62,710 nucleotides of DNA from Leptolyngbyaceae cyanobacterium clean351 (GTDB lineage: Bacteria > Cyanobacteriota > Cyanobacteriia > DAIDHW01), in the NCBI GenBank assembly GCA_027451865.1, contig DAIDHW010000010.1, positions 1 through 62,710 of the forward strand, in the 5' to 3' direction. The notes below the pieces were generated by a model. It saw only the letters and a list, made by a program, of their open reading frames with translations, was not told where the DNA came from and did no database searches. The position numbers and the translations under genes were made by a program. Positions 18,048 to 27,140 of this stretch are shown here, in pieces. Within the stretch, counting starts at the first letter, position 1, and every line of letters begins with the position of its first letter.

Positions 18048-19271
18048 ATGAACTACTCTCCAACAACTAAGGGCCGCCCCATCTATCTAGACTGTCATGC
18101 TACCACTCCCTTGGATGAGAGGGTTTTGGCAGCTATGATCCCCTACTTTACCTATAGATTTGGTAATTGTGCCAGTGGCGGTCATGTCTACGGTTGGGAA
18201 GCAGCGGCGGCGGTTGACCGGGCCCGCGCTGTTCTGGCAGCGGCCATCAACGCTGCCCCGGAGGAAATCATCTTCACCAGCGGCGCGACCGAGGCTAATA
18301 ACCTAGCCCTAAAGGGAGTAGCGGAGGCCTACCTGGACCACGGTCGTCACCTAGTCACTGTCCAAACCGAACACCAGGCTGTTCTGCAGACCTGTCGCTG
18401 TCTGGAGGCGGCGGGCTTGGCAGTCACGTACCTACCTGTGGGCCCGGACGGTCTGATAGACCTGACTGAACTAGAGCAGGCCCTGCGACCAGATACGATC
18501 CTAGTGTCAGTGATGGCTGCCAACAACGAAATCGGGGTACTCCAGCCCCTAGCGCAAATTGGTGCCCTGTGCCGAGAGCGGGGGGTCCTTTTCCACACCG
18601 ACGCGGCCCAAGCCCTTGGTAAGGTGCCCCTGGATGTGGAGAATTTATCGGTAGACTTGATGTCCCTGACAGCCCATAAGGTTTACGGCCCCAAGGGAGT
18701 TGGTGCTCTCTACCGCCGCCGCCGGGTGCGCCTAGCCCCCCAGATCCATGGGGGAGGACAAGAGGATGGGTGGCGTTCTGGTACCTTAGCCGTGCCCCTG
18801 ATCGTGGGTTTTGCAGAGGCTCTAGAGTGGGCCCTGGAGGAATTACCCCAGACAAACCAATACCTAGGGGGGCTGCGGGATAAACTCTGGCAAACTCTCG
18901 GTTCTCTTCCAGGGGTCTACCTGAATGGTCATCCCCACCAGCGGCTGGCAGGCAATCTCAATATCAGCGTGGCGGGGGTAGACGGGGCTAGCCTATTGCT
19001 TGCGATGCAAAAAGTGGCGGCAGTTTCCGGCGGCTCCGCCTGCAGCTCTAAACAGATCAAGCCCTCCCACGTTCTCACAGCCCTAGGCCGTTCCCCTGCC
19101 CTGGCGGCGGCATCTTTGCGCTTTGGTCTGGGCCGCTTTAACACCGAAGCGCAGATCGACGAGGTGGGCCAGAAAACCCTAGCGGTAATTCGCAACCTGC
19201 GGGGGGAGAGCGTGATATCCTCAGGGGAGAATGCTTACGAAAATAACTATGGCACCATGGTGGTGGGCTGA
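18048..19271 (+). CDS. Cysteine desulfurase (NifS/IscS family)
   Basis: PLP enzyme that takes sulfur from cysteine for iron-sulfur cluster and thiocofactor synthesis. The start YLDCHATTPLDERV is diagnostic; the PLP lysine is Lys211 in LTAHKVYGPKG, and the persulfide cysteine is Cys332 in SGGSACSS, a short active-site loop like the IscS/NifS group. The 407-residue length fits. It is divergent from the iron-sulfur protein gene ldpA. The last 23 bases overlap the preferred plsY start. Confidence 0.92.
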   Translation: MNYSPTTKGRPIYLDCHATTPLDERVLAAMIPYFTYRFGNCASGGHVYGWEAAAAVDRARAVLAAAINAAPEEIIFTSGATEANNLALKGVAEAYLDHGRHLVTVQTEHQAVLQTCRCLEAAGLAVTYLPVGPDGLIDLTELEQALRPDTILVSVMAANNEIGVLQPLAQIGALCRERGVLFHTDAAQALGKVPLDVENLSVDLMSLTAHKVYGPKGVGALYRRRRVRLAPQIHGGGQEDGWRSGTLAVPLIVGFAEALEWALEELPQTNQYLGGLRDKLWQTLGSLPGVYLNGHPHQRLAGNLNISVAGVDGASLLLAMQKVAAVSGGSACSSKQIKPSHVLTALGRSPALAAASLRFGLGRFNTEAQIDEVGQKTLAVIRNLRGESVISSGENAYENNYGTMVVG

Positions 19272-19881
19272 CCTGGGCTTAATAGTTCTGGCCTACTTGC
19301 TGGGGTCTATTCCCTCGGGTTACTTGGCAGGACAATGGTTGAAGGGTATAGACATTCGCCAGCAGGGGTCAGGGTCGACTGGCGCTACTAATGTCCTGCG
19401 TACCCTAGGCAAGGGCCCAGCCTTGGCAGTCTTTGCCGTTGACCTGAGCAAAGGCCTAGGAGCAGTGCTTCTCGCCCAGTGGTTGGGGGCAATCTACCCC
19501 CTCGGGGATCAGGATTGGCTAGGGGTAGGGGTGGCTGTAGCAGCCCTGCTAGGCCACAGTAAGTCTGTCTGGCTCGGGTTTACCGGGGGTAAGTCCGTGG
19601 CCACTGGTCTTGGGGTGCTTCTGGGGATGAATTGGCTGGTGGGACTGGCAGCCCTAGGGGTGTTTAGCCTCTGCCTGGGAGTGGTCCGGATTGTCTCCCT
19701 CAGTTCGATCATAGCTACCTTGGCGGTGGGGGTATTGATGGTCCTTTTCCATCAGCCCCAGGCCTATCAGTGGTTTGCTTGGGTAGCAGGGGCCTACGTG
19801 ATCTGGCGTCACCGAGCCAATATCAGCCGACTACTCGCGGGTACTGAACCACGCCTGGGGGGAAAGGTAGCCCCCCCCTGA
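19249..19881 (+). CDS. plsY: Glycerol-3-phosphate acyltransferase PlsY
   Basis: Membrane enzyme transferring acyl groups from acyl-phosphate to glycerol-3-phosphate, the first step of phospholipid synthesis. The three conserved cytoplasmic loops are seen: GSIPSGYL, GSGSTGATNVLRTLGKGP and GHSKSVWLGFTGGKSVATG. The ATG at 19249 (210 residues, MAPWWWADLGLIVLAYLLG) matches the usual family start; an in-frame ATG at 19231 would add six residues and has a very close GGGGA. The gene overlaps the 3' end of the desulfurase gene, implying translational coupling. Confidence 0.92.
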   Translation: MAPWWWADLGLIVLAYLLGSIPSGYLAGQWLKGIDIRQQGSGSTGATNVLRTLGKGPALAVFAVDLSKGLGAVLLAQWLGAIYPLGDQDWLGVGVAVAALLGHSKSVWLGFTGGKSVATGLGVLLGMNWLVGLAALGVFSLCLGVVRIVSLSSIIATLAVGVLMVLFHQPQAYQWFAWVAGAYVIWRHRANISRLLAGTEPRLGGKVAPP

Positions 19882-20030
19882 AGGCTGAGTACGGGGGAGC
19901 GACCACCTCTGCCATCAATACAATCTGTAATCCATCCCCTGAACCGACCAAGTGCTTGTGCTAACATCACACTGCCCCAGCTCAAAAAAATCAGGCTCGT
20001 AAGCTCCCGCATTATTGAGGACAGCAACTT

Positions 20031-20666
20031 ATGACTCTTCGTTTAGGCGACACTGTACCCAACTTTACCCAAGCCTCTTCCCAGGGGGAAATTGATTTTT
20101 ATGCCTGGGCAGGAGATAGCTGGGTTGTGCTGTTTTCCCACCCAGCCGACTACACCCCCGTTTGTACCACCGAGCTAGGGGAAGTGGCCAGACTTAAGCC
20201 GGAGTTTGACCGCCGCAATGTCAAGGTAATTGCCTTGAGCGTTGACGACACAGACTCCCATCAGGGTTGGATCCAAGACATCAACGAGACCCAAAACACC
20301 ACCGTCAATTACCCGGTGCTAGCAGATGTAGACAAAAAAGTCTCTGACCTCTACGACATGATCCACCCCGGTGCTAACGCCAGCCTCACCGTGCGGACAG
20401 TATTTGTGATTGACCCGGCCAAAAAACTCCGGCTCACTATCACCTACCCCCCGAGTACCGGCCGAAACTTCCAGGAGATCCTGCGGGTGATCGACTCCCT
20501 GCAGTTGACTGATAACTACCAGGTGGCCACCCCAGTTAACTGGACCGACGGCGACGATTGCGTTGTGGTCCCCTCCATTCCCACCGATGTGGCGCGGCAG
20601 AAGTTCCCCAAGGGGGTAAAGGAAGTCAAACCCTACCTGCGTCTGACCCCCCAGCCCAATAAGTAG
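20031..20666 (+). CDS. 1-Cys peroxiredoxin (Prx6 type)
   Basis: Thiol peroxidase that reduces hydrogen peroxide and alkyl hydroperoxides. The peroxidatic Cys45 lies in HPADYTPVCTTELG, the form typical of the Prx6/1-Cys class, and no resolving cysteine is apparent in the C-terminal part. The 211 residues include the long C-terminal arm of this class (VPSIPTDVARQKFPKGVKEV). Upstream 149 bp separate it from plsY. It likely defends against photosynthetic oxidants. Confidence 0.93.
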   Translation: MTLRLGDTVPNFTQASSQGEIDFYAWAGDSWVVLFSHPADYTPVCTTELGEVARLKPEFDRRNVKVIALSVDDTDSHQGWIQDINETQNTTVNYPVLADVDKKVSDLYDMIHPGANASLTVRTVFVIDPAKKLRLTITYPPSTGRNFQEILRVIDSLQLTDNYQVATPVNWTDGDDCVVVPSIPTDVARQKFPKGVKEVKPYLRLTPQPNK

Positions 20667-20707
20667 GCCAGTCCGATTCCCAGTCCCCGGGTAGGAGCCC
20701 AGCACCA

Positions 20708-21805
20708 GTGACAGACCACTCCCCCAGCGACAGCCAGATGATCCGCCGCTGTCTGGAGCTAGCTCGTCAGGGTCACACGGCCCCCAATCCCCTAGTCGGG
20801 GCCGTAGTGGTCAAGGACGGAGTTGTAGTCGGGGAAGGATTCCACCCCGCCGCCGGTCAGCCCCACGCGGAGGTGTTCGCCCTTAGGTCCGCCGGCTCCC
20901 AGGCCCGAGGAGCAACTATTTACGTTAATCTGGAGCCCTGTAACCACTACGGCCGTACCCCCCCCTGTACGGAGGCCCTGTTAGCAGCTGGGGTGAGCCG
21001 GGTGGTAGTGGGCATGGTCGACCCGGACCTGCGAGTTTCGGGCCGGGGGATTGCGCGGCTGCGGGAGGCAGGCTTGGAGGTAGAAGTGGGGGTGGAGGAA
21101 TTCCTCTGCCAGGAGCTCAACGAAGCTTTCATTCATCGCGTCCACCATCATCGCCCCTTCGGGATCCTGAAGTACGCCATGACCCTAGATGGCAAGATCG
21201 CCACTACCCAGGGCCATAGCAGTTGGATCACCGACCAGGCAGCCCGCACAGCCGTGCATCAGCTGCGCTCTACCTGTGATGCAGTTGTCATCGGTGGTAA
21301 TACCCTCCGCCTAGACAATCCCCAACTTACTAGCCATCAGGCTGCGGGTCCCAATCCCCTCCGGGTAGTGATGAGTCGCACCCTAAACTTGCCCTTAGAT
21401 GCTTGGGTATGGCAGGTGGACCAGGCCCCTACCCTGGTACTGACTGAACCAGGGGCTAACCCCTCCCTACAAGAGCTCCTGCGGCAGCAGCGGGTTGAGG
21501 TGGTGGAAATTGCTCCCCTCACCCCCAGTGCTGCCATGGACTACCTTTACCATCGAGAGTTGTTAACGGTGCTCTGGGAGTGCGGGGGAGTTCTAGCAGC
21601 CCGGGCCATTGCCGAAGGGGTGGTTCAAAAGGTCATGGCCTTCATAGCCGGTAAAATTGTCGGCGGGACCCAGGCTCCCTCGCCGGTCGGCGATCTGGGA
21701 GTTCAGACCATGGCCGCAGCTTTAGTCCTAGAGCGAGTCGCGTGGCAGGGAGTAGGCAAAGACTTACTGGTGTCTGGCTACTTGCCTCCCTTAAAGCCCC
21801 CCTAA
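20708..21805 (+). CDS. ribD: Riboflavin biosynthesis deaminase/reductase
   Basis: Bifunctional enzyme for the second and third steps of riboflavin synthesis: deamination of the pyrimidine ring, then ribosyl side-chain reduction. The N-terminal zinc deaminase has PHAEVFAL and EPCNHYGRTPPC; the C-terminal reductase begins near FGILKYAMTLDGKIAT (about residue 150) and has the NADPH-binding GGNTLRLDNPQL. It starts with GTG. Length 365 is normal. It lies 41 bp after the peroxiredoxin and converges with the DUF3067 gene at a 6-bp gap. Confidence 0.94.
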   Translation: MTDHSPSDSQMIRRCLELARQGHTAPNPLVGAVVVKDGVVVGEGFHPAAGQPHAEVFALRSAGSQARGATIYVNLEPCNHYGRTPPCTEALLAAGVSRVVVGMVDPDLRVSGRGIARLREAGLEVEVGVEEFLCQELNEAFIHRVHHHRPFGILKYAMTLDGKIATTQGHSSWITDQAARTAVHQLRSTCDAVVIGGNTLRLDNPQLTSHQAAGPNPLRVVMSRTLNLPLDAWVWQVDQAPTLVLTEPGANPSLQELLRQQRVEVVEIAPLTPSAAMDYLYHRELLTVLWECGGVLAARAIAEGVVQKVMAFIAGKIVGGTQAPSPVGDLGVQTMAAALVLERVAWQGVGKDLLVSGYLPPLKPP

Positions 21806-21811
21806 GGCAGA

Positions 21812-22141
21812 TTAATCCGACACCGATAGCCACTCACTAGCCCGCTCCCCTAAGTCTAGGCTAATCGTCACAGCCTTGCCGACCCGGGGGCGGTCTGAGG
21901 TGGTTTCGATGAAATGCACTACCTTATCCACACTATCCCAAGCCACCAAATGCTGAGCTATCCAGTCTAGACGGTCCAAATACTCCTGCTCTGTGAGGGG
22001 AAAGGAGACTTGCTCGAGATACTTCCACATCACTTGTAGGACAATTGCACCCTGCACCTGGCGCAGCTGTAGGTCATACGAGTATCCCCACTTGTGCCGG
22101 AGCAGTTGACGTAAATCCCGGCCCCTGATCATGACAGACAT
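21812..22141 (-). CDS. DUF3067 family protein
   Basis: A 109-residue soluble protein matching the DUF3067 family, conserved in cyanobacteria and plastid-bearing eukaryotes. Family features seen are RDLRQLLRHKWGYSYDLQLR near the start, VMWKYLEQVSFPLTE in the middle, and the C-terminal VTISLDLGERASEWL. No catalytic motif or membrane segment is visible. It is divergent from petC across about 250 bp. Function unknown; conservation in phototrophs suggests a photosynthesis-related role. Confidence 0.85.
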   Translation of the reverse strand: MSVMIRGRDLRQLLRHKWGYSYDLQLRQVQGAIVLQVMWKYLEQVSFPLTEQEYLDRLDWIAQHLVAWDSVDKVVHFIETTSDRPRVGKAVTISLDLGERASEWLSVSD

Positions 22142-22289
22142 TTTTCGTAGATGCCAGGGAAGTTAGGGCGGGAAGGCACCCCTGTCAATCCCTTGAGCTA
22201 GTCATGGCTCGGGTATTTCCGGAGTTTGCCTATCCACAACTACGGTATCATGGATTATGAATCGCCCAACGGCTAGGGCCTGGCGGCTG

Positions 22290-22303
22290 GGAGTAAATAC
22301 TCC
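22290..22303. promoter_or_regulatory. Perfect 14-bp dyad upstream of petC
   Basis: GGAGTA-AA-TACTCC is a perfect inverted repeat 88 bp upstream of the petC start, in the spacer shared with the divergent DUF3067 gene. It has the size of a dimeric regulator site. A TGTAAT hexamer at 22315-22320 just downstream could be a -10 box. No factor can be assigned. Confidence 0.35.
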
Positions 22304-22391
22304 TAGACCTACACTGTAATCCCCCCTGCGTCTGGCCTGGGAAGGCAAGTGGGCCCTATTCCCTTGAAATCAGTTCTTATTCTAAGACCCC

Positions 22392-22928
22392 ATGACTCAA
22401 GTTACTGCTTCCACCGACGTACCTAGCCTGGGGCGTCGTCAATTCATGAATCTGCTCACCTTTGGGGCAGTCACTGGTACCGCCTTGGGGGCACTTTACC
22501 CGGTGGTTCGTTACTTCATCCCCCCCACTAGCGGTGGGAGTGGGGGCGGAGCGGTCGCCAAGGATGCCTTAGGTAATGACATTGGCGTTAAGGAATTTCT
22601 CAGCGCCCACAAAAGTGGTGACCACGTTCTAGTTCAAGGCCTCAAGGGTGACCCCACCTACCTGATTGTAGACAACACTAGCCTGCGGGACTACGGCCTC
22701 AACGCTGTGTGTACCCACCTAGGTTGCGTGGTACCTTGGGTAGCCAGTGAAAATAAATTCAAGTGTCCCTGTCACGGGTCCCAGTACGACAGCACGGGCA
22801 AGGTGGTGCGGGGGCCGGCACCCCTCTCCCTGGCTTTGGCCCACGCCGCAGTCGTTAATAACAAAGTCGAATTTTCCCCCTGGACAGAACAAGATTTCCG
22901 GACCGGTGAAGAGCCTTGGTGGACCTGA
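22392..22928 (+). CDS. petC: Cytochrome b6f Rieske iron-sulfur protein
   Basis: Subunit carrying the high-potential 2Fe-2S cluster that takes electrons from plastoquinol. Ligands are Cys107 and His109 in CTHLGC and Cys125 and His128 in CPCHGS; Cys112 and Cys127 form the disulfide. The N-terminus has [20 protein letters not shown], an RR-containing uncleaved membrane anchor typical of Tat-dependent Rieske proteins, followed by a glycine-rich hinge. At 178 residues it is standard. It precedes petA in the conserved petCA order. Confidence 0.97.
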   Translation: MTQVTASTDVPSLGRRQFMNLLTFGAVTGTALGALYPVVRYFIPPTSGGSGGGAVAKDALGNDIGVKEFLSAHKSGDHVLVQGLKGDPTYLIVDNTSLRDYGLNAVCTHLGCVVPWVASENKFKCPCHGSQYDSTGKVVRGPAPLSLALAHAAVVNNKVEFSPWTEQDFRTGEEPWWT

Positions 22929-22979
22929 AGTCCGTAGTTATTGTGCATTCTTGGTAACTTAACATTTGTGCTAGAAGCG

Positions 22980-23936
22980 ATGAAGCAAGCTTTTTTCCCG
23001 TCCGCTACCCTCGGCCGTTCCCTCCTAGGCCTTACCCTGGCCTTGGTTTGTTTTCTTAGTGCGTCCCAGAGTGCCTCTGCCTACCCCGTCTACGCCCAGA
23101 CTGCCTACGATAACCCCCGGGAACCTACGGGCCGGATTGTCTGCGCCAACTGTCACCTCGGGGCCAAGCCCACTCAGGTAGAAGTACCCCAGGCTGTCCT
23201 ACCAGATACGGTGTTTGAGGCAGTAGTCAAGATTCCCTACGACAAAAACCTCCAGCAGGTGTTAGGAGATGGGTCGAAAGGCCCCCTGAACGTGGGTGCA
23301 GTTTTGATGTTGCCCCCGGGCTTCAAAATTGCCCCTCCAGACCGGCTGAGTCCTGAACTGCAGGAGAAGACCGACGGTCTCTACTTTCAGTCCTACAGCC
23401 CTGACCAAGAAAATATCGTAGTCGTCGGGCCAGTCCCCGGTGACCAATACCAGGAAATTACCTTCCCGGTCCTCTCCCCAGACCCGCAGCAGCAAAAGGG
23501 GGTCTACTTTGGCAAGTACCCCATTCACGTCGGGGGGAATCGCGGCCGTGGCCAGCTTTACCCGACGGGTGATAAGAGCAACAACGGAGTGTTCAACGCT
23601 TCCGTTGCCGGCCAGGTGACCCAAGTTACCCCCCTAGAGGAGGGTGGTTACGCCATTACCCTTGAGACTGCCTCTGGAGCAAGCGTGGTAGACAACATCC
23701 CAGCCGGCCCAGAACTTGCGGTCGCGGCGGGGGATACGGTAGCTGCAGGGGCCCCCTTAACTAACAATCCCAACGTTGGTGGTTTTGGCCAAGCCGACAC
23801 GGAAATTGTGCTCCAGGACCCCAATCGGATCAACTGGTTAGTAGCCTTTTTTGGAGCAGTGATGCTTTCCCAAGTGATGCTAATCCTGAAAAAGAAACAA
23901 GTCGAGCGGGTACAAGCCGCTGAGATGAACTTCTAA
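22980..23936 (+). CDS. petA: Cytochrome f
   Basis: c-type cytochrome of the b6f complex, passing electrons to plastocyanin or cytochrome c6. The ATG at 22980 gives 318 residues with a signal peptide of about 34 residues ending SASA; the mature N-terminal Tyr35 serves as the unusual sixth haem ligand. The haem site is CANCH (55-59). The C-terminal membrane anchor is followed by [16 protein letters not shown]. The frame is open upstream to a TTG at 22941, but the later ATG fits the signal peptide. It converges on the kinase-like gene with a 4-bp overlap. Confidence 0.97.
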   Translation: MKQAFFPSATLGRSLLGLTLALVCFLSASQSASAYPVYAQTAYDNPREPTGRIVCANCHLGAKPTQVEVPQAVLPDTVFEAVVKIPYDKNLQQVLGDGSKGPLNVGAVLMLPPGFKIAPPDRLSPELQEKTDGLYFQSYSPDQENIVVVGPVPGDQYQEITFPVLSPDPQQQKGVYFGKYPIHVGGNRGRGQLYPTGDKSNNGVFNASVAGQVTQVTPLEEGGYAITLETASGASVVDNIPAGPELAVAAGDTVAAGAPLTNNPNVGGFGQADTEIVLQDPNRINWLVAFFGAVMLSQVMLILKKKQVERVQAAEMNF

Positions 23937-24727
23937 GGAGCCCCTTGGCACGGCAAAAATACTGTCATTACCTCCGGCTCTTGGGGGCGCTGGCGTACCA
24001 CCAACTTGCCCCCGAGAGCTTGAAATAAGCTCTTGGTAACAGTGAGACTCAGGTTGAGACTGCCCGTGGCGGGATGCCAAACCAGGATTTGACCGAGAGC
24101 CCGGGGATCACTAGGCCAGTGCTGCTCGGGGGGAGTCCTAGTCCACACCTGCACCTTGATCCGGTCTCCCACCACTCCCACCTGCACGCAAACTTTGCCG
24201 CCCCGCGGTAGATGGCGACTGCAGCGGTCGATCAGTCCTAGGAGGGCTTGGTCGAGCATCACGGGGTCAGTCAGTAGATGCACGGCTGGCAACCTAGAAG
24301 TTTCCACTTCCAAAACCAAGTCTCGACGTCGGGTTTGTACCTTCCAACGCGGCACTGACTGGTCCAGGATGTCCTCCAGGGATACCAAGGTTAAGTTGAG
24401 CGCCCGGGGGGAAGACTGGAGCTCTGTGGCCCGAAAGATCAAGCCAAATCGATCGATCTGCTCGGTGCATTCCCGTTCAATCTCCTGGAGGCGCTGAATC
24501 ACCTCCGGACCCAGGTCTTGTCGCTTTAGCAGGGAGCGCGTCAGCACCCGGATCGTCGTCAGGGGTGTACAAATCTCGTGGGTAATCGCCTGGAGGAGCT
24601 CCAGGTCGGGGGCTGGGGGATAACTCGCAAGCTGGAGAACCTGCTCGAGGGTGCCAGGGTCAACTTCTAGCCCTGGCAAGGGGCTCAACATGGGGGCGAC
24701 AACTCCTCGAAGGGGGAACCGATACAA
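23933..24727 (-). CDS. Histidine-kinase-like protein with degenerate ATPase
   Basis: A 264-residue protein with a HisKA dimerisation helix containing His50 in [16 protein letters not shown], followed by a second helix ([18 protein letters not shown]). The region where the ATPase should lie keeps the general pattern ([30 protein letters not shown]) but lacks the N-box asparagine, a DxGxG G1 box and a GxGL G2 box. It has no sensor domain beyond 49 N-terminal residues and no membrane segment. It is probably a pseudokinase, a phosphotransfer partner or a scaffold. It overlaps petA by 4 bp at the 3' end. Confidence 0.65.
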   Translation of the reverse strand: MYRFPLRGVVAPMLSPLPGLEVDPGTLEQVLQLASYPPAPDLELLQAITHEICTPLTTIRVLTRSLLKRQDLGPEVIQRLQEIERECTEQIDRFGLIFRATELQSSPRALNLTLVSLEDILDQSVPRWKVQTRRRDLVLEVETSRLPAVHLLTDPVMLDQALLGLIDRCSRHLPRGGKVCVQVGVVGDRIKVQVWTRTPPEQHWPSDPRALGQILVWHPATGSLNLSLTVTKSLFQALGGKLVVRQRPQEPEVMTVFLPCQGAP

Positions 24728-24832
24728 TGGTAAGGAATGAGGACGGAGAGGGCCTTTTTCCCAGCTACCTTTGGTCCCCTTCCCCAGGCTAGATTACCTG
24801 ACTTTACTCTTTGACTATCTCCCTATTACACC

Positions 24833-25738
24833 ATGACTAACCGACACCTCCCGCCTATCCATCGCCTCTTGAAACCCCTATTAGCCACTATTCTAATTTT
24901 CAGTCTGCTGTTAAGTGTAAGCCCCAGCGCTCTGGCTGCCCGGACTGGAGGACGGATGGGGGGGGGAAATTTCCGGCCCCGCACCTACCAAGTCGCTCCC
25001 CGCTCTTCCCACAACGGAGGTTACTATCCTACTCCCCGGGGGGGCGGTATCGGTTTTCCCTTTTTGATTCCCTTTCTTTTTTCCGGGGGGGGACTGACGG
25101 GCTTACTGAGTTTATTCGTGTTGTTAGCAGTAGCTAATTCCCTGCTGCAAACTTGGCGCAATCGACCAACCGACCAGGAGAGCAGCCCTAACCCAGAGGT
25201 AGTAGTCAGTCGGCTGCAGGTGGGCTTGTTAGCTCAAGCCCGGGAGTTGCAAGCAGACCTGGAGAACCTAGGTCAGCAGGTAGATACCAGCACTCCAACA
25301 GGCTTAGCGAAGCTCCTGCAGGAATCTTCCCTAGCCTTGCTACGCCACCCAGAGTGCTGGGTCTACGCCGGCAGTACCAGCCAGAAATTGCGCCTTGACA
25401 GTGCTGAGGCTCAGTTTAACCGCTACTCCCTGGCGGAGCGCAGCAAGTACAGCCAAGAGGCCTTCATAGCTGCGGGACGCTCCCCCGGACTGATGCCTAT
25501 TCCCCGGAATGACCAGGGCGGCTATATTGTCGTCAGTATATTGGTCGCCTCCCGGGGCCGCAGCTCCCTGCCCGAGGTGCGGGACTCCGCCGGTCTCCAG
25601 GCTGCCCTTACTCAACTCGGGGGTGGGGCAGCAACAGACCTGTTGGCAGTAGAGGTGATCTGGACCCCGCAGGCACCCGGGGATGTGCTCAGTGCCGATG
25701 ACCTCCTAGTCGGCTATCCGGACCTCAAACTGATCTAG
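24833..25738 (+). CDS. DUF1517 membrane protein
   Basis: A 301-residue protein with an N-terminal signal peptide or anchor (LLATILIFSLLLSVSPSALA), a Gly- and Arg-rich low-complexity stretch (ARTGGRMGGGNFRPRTY), a transmembrane helix around 90-105 (GGLTGLLSLFVLLAVANSLL) and a C-terminal DUF1517 domain starting near QVGLLAQARELQ. DUF1517 proteins occur in cyanobacteria and chloroplasts; a plant member, FLAP1, affects acclimation to fluctuating light. The function here is inferred only loosely. A run of nine G (24958-24966) encodes part of the glycine stretch. Confidence 0.85.
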   Translation: MTNRHLPPIHRLLKPLLATILIFSLLLSVSPSALAARTGGRMGGGNFRPRTYQVAPRSSHNGGYYPTPRGGGIGFPFLIPFLFSGGGLTGLLSLFVLLAVANSLLQTWRNRPTDQESSPNPEVVVSRLQVGLLAQARELQADLENLGQQVDTSTPTGLAKLLQESSLALLRHPECWVYAGSTSQKLRLDSAEAQFNRYSLAERSKYSQEAFIAAGRSPGLMPIPRNDQGGYIVVSILVASRGRSSLPEVRDSAGLQAALTQLGGGAATDLLAVEVIWTPQAPGDVLSADDLLVGYPDLKLI

Positions 25739-25855
25739 CTATCCATAACCGATCCAGGCAAGGGGGCTTGGGTAAAATGAATTTGGGTCTGTCTATCGCC
25801 TCCCAGCCCCGTTGGTAGTTCCTCCCTGTTAAGCTCACCATTACCGCTAAAAACC

Positions 25856-26617
25856 ATGGAAAAAGAGGTCATTACCCTCCTATCAGGACGAGAACTAGAC
25901 AAGATGCGGCGGGCTGGCCAGTTAGCTGCTCAGTTGCTCGATTACTTAGAACCCATGGTCAAGCCTGGGGTAACTACCCTCGAGCTTAATGATGCAGCCG
26001 AGGAGTGGACCCAAAAGCACGGTGCTAAAAGTGCCCCCCTGGGCTACAAGGGCTTTCCCAAGTCTATATGCACTAGTGTCAACCAGGTAGTCTGCCACGG
26101 CATTCCCAATTCTAAGCAAGTGCTCAAGGATGGTGACATCATCAACATCGATGTCACACCGATCCTAGACGGCTACCACGGCGACACCTCCAAGACTTTT
26201 CTTGTCGGCCAACCCTCTGCCAAGGCCCGTAAACTGGTTGAGGTAACCCAGGAGTGCTGCCGTCGCGGCATTCAGGCGGTCCGGCCAGAGGGCCGGGTAG
26301 GCGATATAGGAGCGGCAATCCAGGAATATGCTGAGGCGGAGGGCTTTTCTGTAGTCCGAGACTTTGTTGGCCACGGGATTAACCACATCTTCCATACGGC
26401 GCCCATGATCCCCCACTACGGTCGCCGGGACACAGGCAAGCGTCTCAGGCCTGGGATGGTGTTCACCATCGAACCGATGATCAACGAGGGGACCTGGGAG
26501 GTTAAGGTTCTTGAGGATGGCTGGACGGCGGTGACCCGAGACCGCAAGTTATCAGCTCAGTTTGAACACACGGTAGCTGTGACCGAGGATGGTGTGGAAA
26601 TCCTCACCCTCTCTTGA
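25856..26617 (+). CDS. map: Methionine aminopeptidase, type I (copy 2)
   Basis: A 253-residue methionine aminopeptidase. Metal ligands are in DVTPILDGYHGDTSKTF (two Asp), VGHGINHIFHTAPMI (His), FTIEPMINEG (Glu) and AQFEHTVAVT (Glu), so it looks active. The GINHIFHTAP segment differs from the GIGRNLHEEP of copy 1, so the two copies belong to different subclasses rather than a recent duplication. It stands alone, with 117 bp upstream. Confidence 0.93.
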   Translation: MEKEVITLLSGRELDKMRRAGQLAAQLLDYLEPMVKPGVTTLELNDAAEEWTQKHGAKSAPLGYKGFPKSICTSVNQVVCHGIPNSKQVLKDGDIINIDVTPILDGYHGDTSKTFLVGQPSAKARKLVEVTQECCRRGIQAVRPEGRVGDIGAAIQEYAEAEGFSVVRDFVGHGINHIFHTAPMIPHYGRRDTGKRLRPGMVFTIEPMINEGTWEVKVLEDGWTAVTRDRKLSAQFEHTVAVTEDGVEILTLS

Positions 26618-26639
26618 GGCCTTAAGGTGGCATCAGTCA

Positions 26640-27011
26640 TCAATTAATTGAGTCTAGATCCAAAGCCTGGGACCCACCCTGCTCTAGTTTGACTAGAATC
26701 CGACCTAGCTGGGTCCAAACTAAGGAGGCAATTAGCAGGGTTAAGGGCAAGGCAAGGCCGTAGGAAAACCAGTGGGGAAAGCCAAAAATCTCCACTCCGG
26801 AAGCCAGAAACACGCAGGCACCGGCACTGATACCCATGAAGGGCAGCAGGAGGGAGGGACCCTGGAGGTTAGCCAGAATCCGGGTGGAGTGGCTTTCAGA
26901 CCAAAGTTTGACCTGTTGAGTCAGGGTGGAATTGAAGGCGAAACCGCAGGCTAGGCTGGCCAGGAGCCCAGCCACCAGGAGTCCGTAGGGAGGTTCGGGA
27001 AAGAGCAGCAT
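26640..27011 (-). CDS. Small conserved membrane protein, function unknown
   Basis: A 123-residue protein with three hydrophobic segments: LLVAGLLASLACGFAF near the start, LLPFMGISAGACVFLASGVE in the middle and LALPLTLLIASLVWTQLG near the end, leaving a short charged tail. I recognise no enzymatic motif. It converges with the second map gene at a 22-bp gap and lies downstream of the UbiB-like kinase gene on the same strand, 129 bp away. Codon use looks like its neighbours. Confidence 0.7.
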   Translation of the reverse strand: MLLFPEPPYGLLVAGLLASLACGFAFNSTLTQQVKLWSESHSTRILANLQGPSLLLPFMGISAGACVFLASGVEIFGFPHWFSYGLALPLTLLIASLVWTQLGRILVKLEQGGSQALDLDSIN

Positions 27012-27140
27012 GAGGGTTATATATCTGTAGTAAAGCTTGACCAGCCGGGGAGGTAACTACCCCCTGAGTCTAGTTTGGTCCGGGCAGACCAGCTGCCCTA
27101 GGGTTTAGTATGACCGATGGCGGTCAAGTAAAACATCCCT

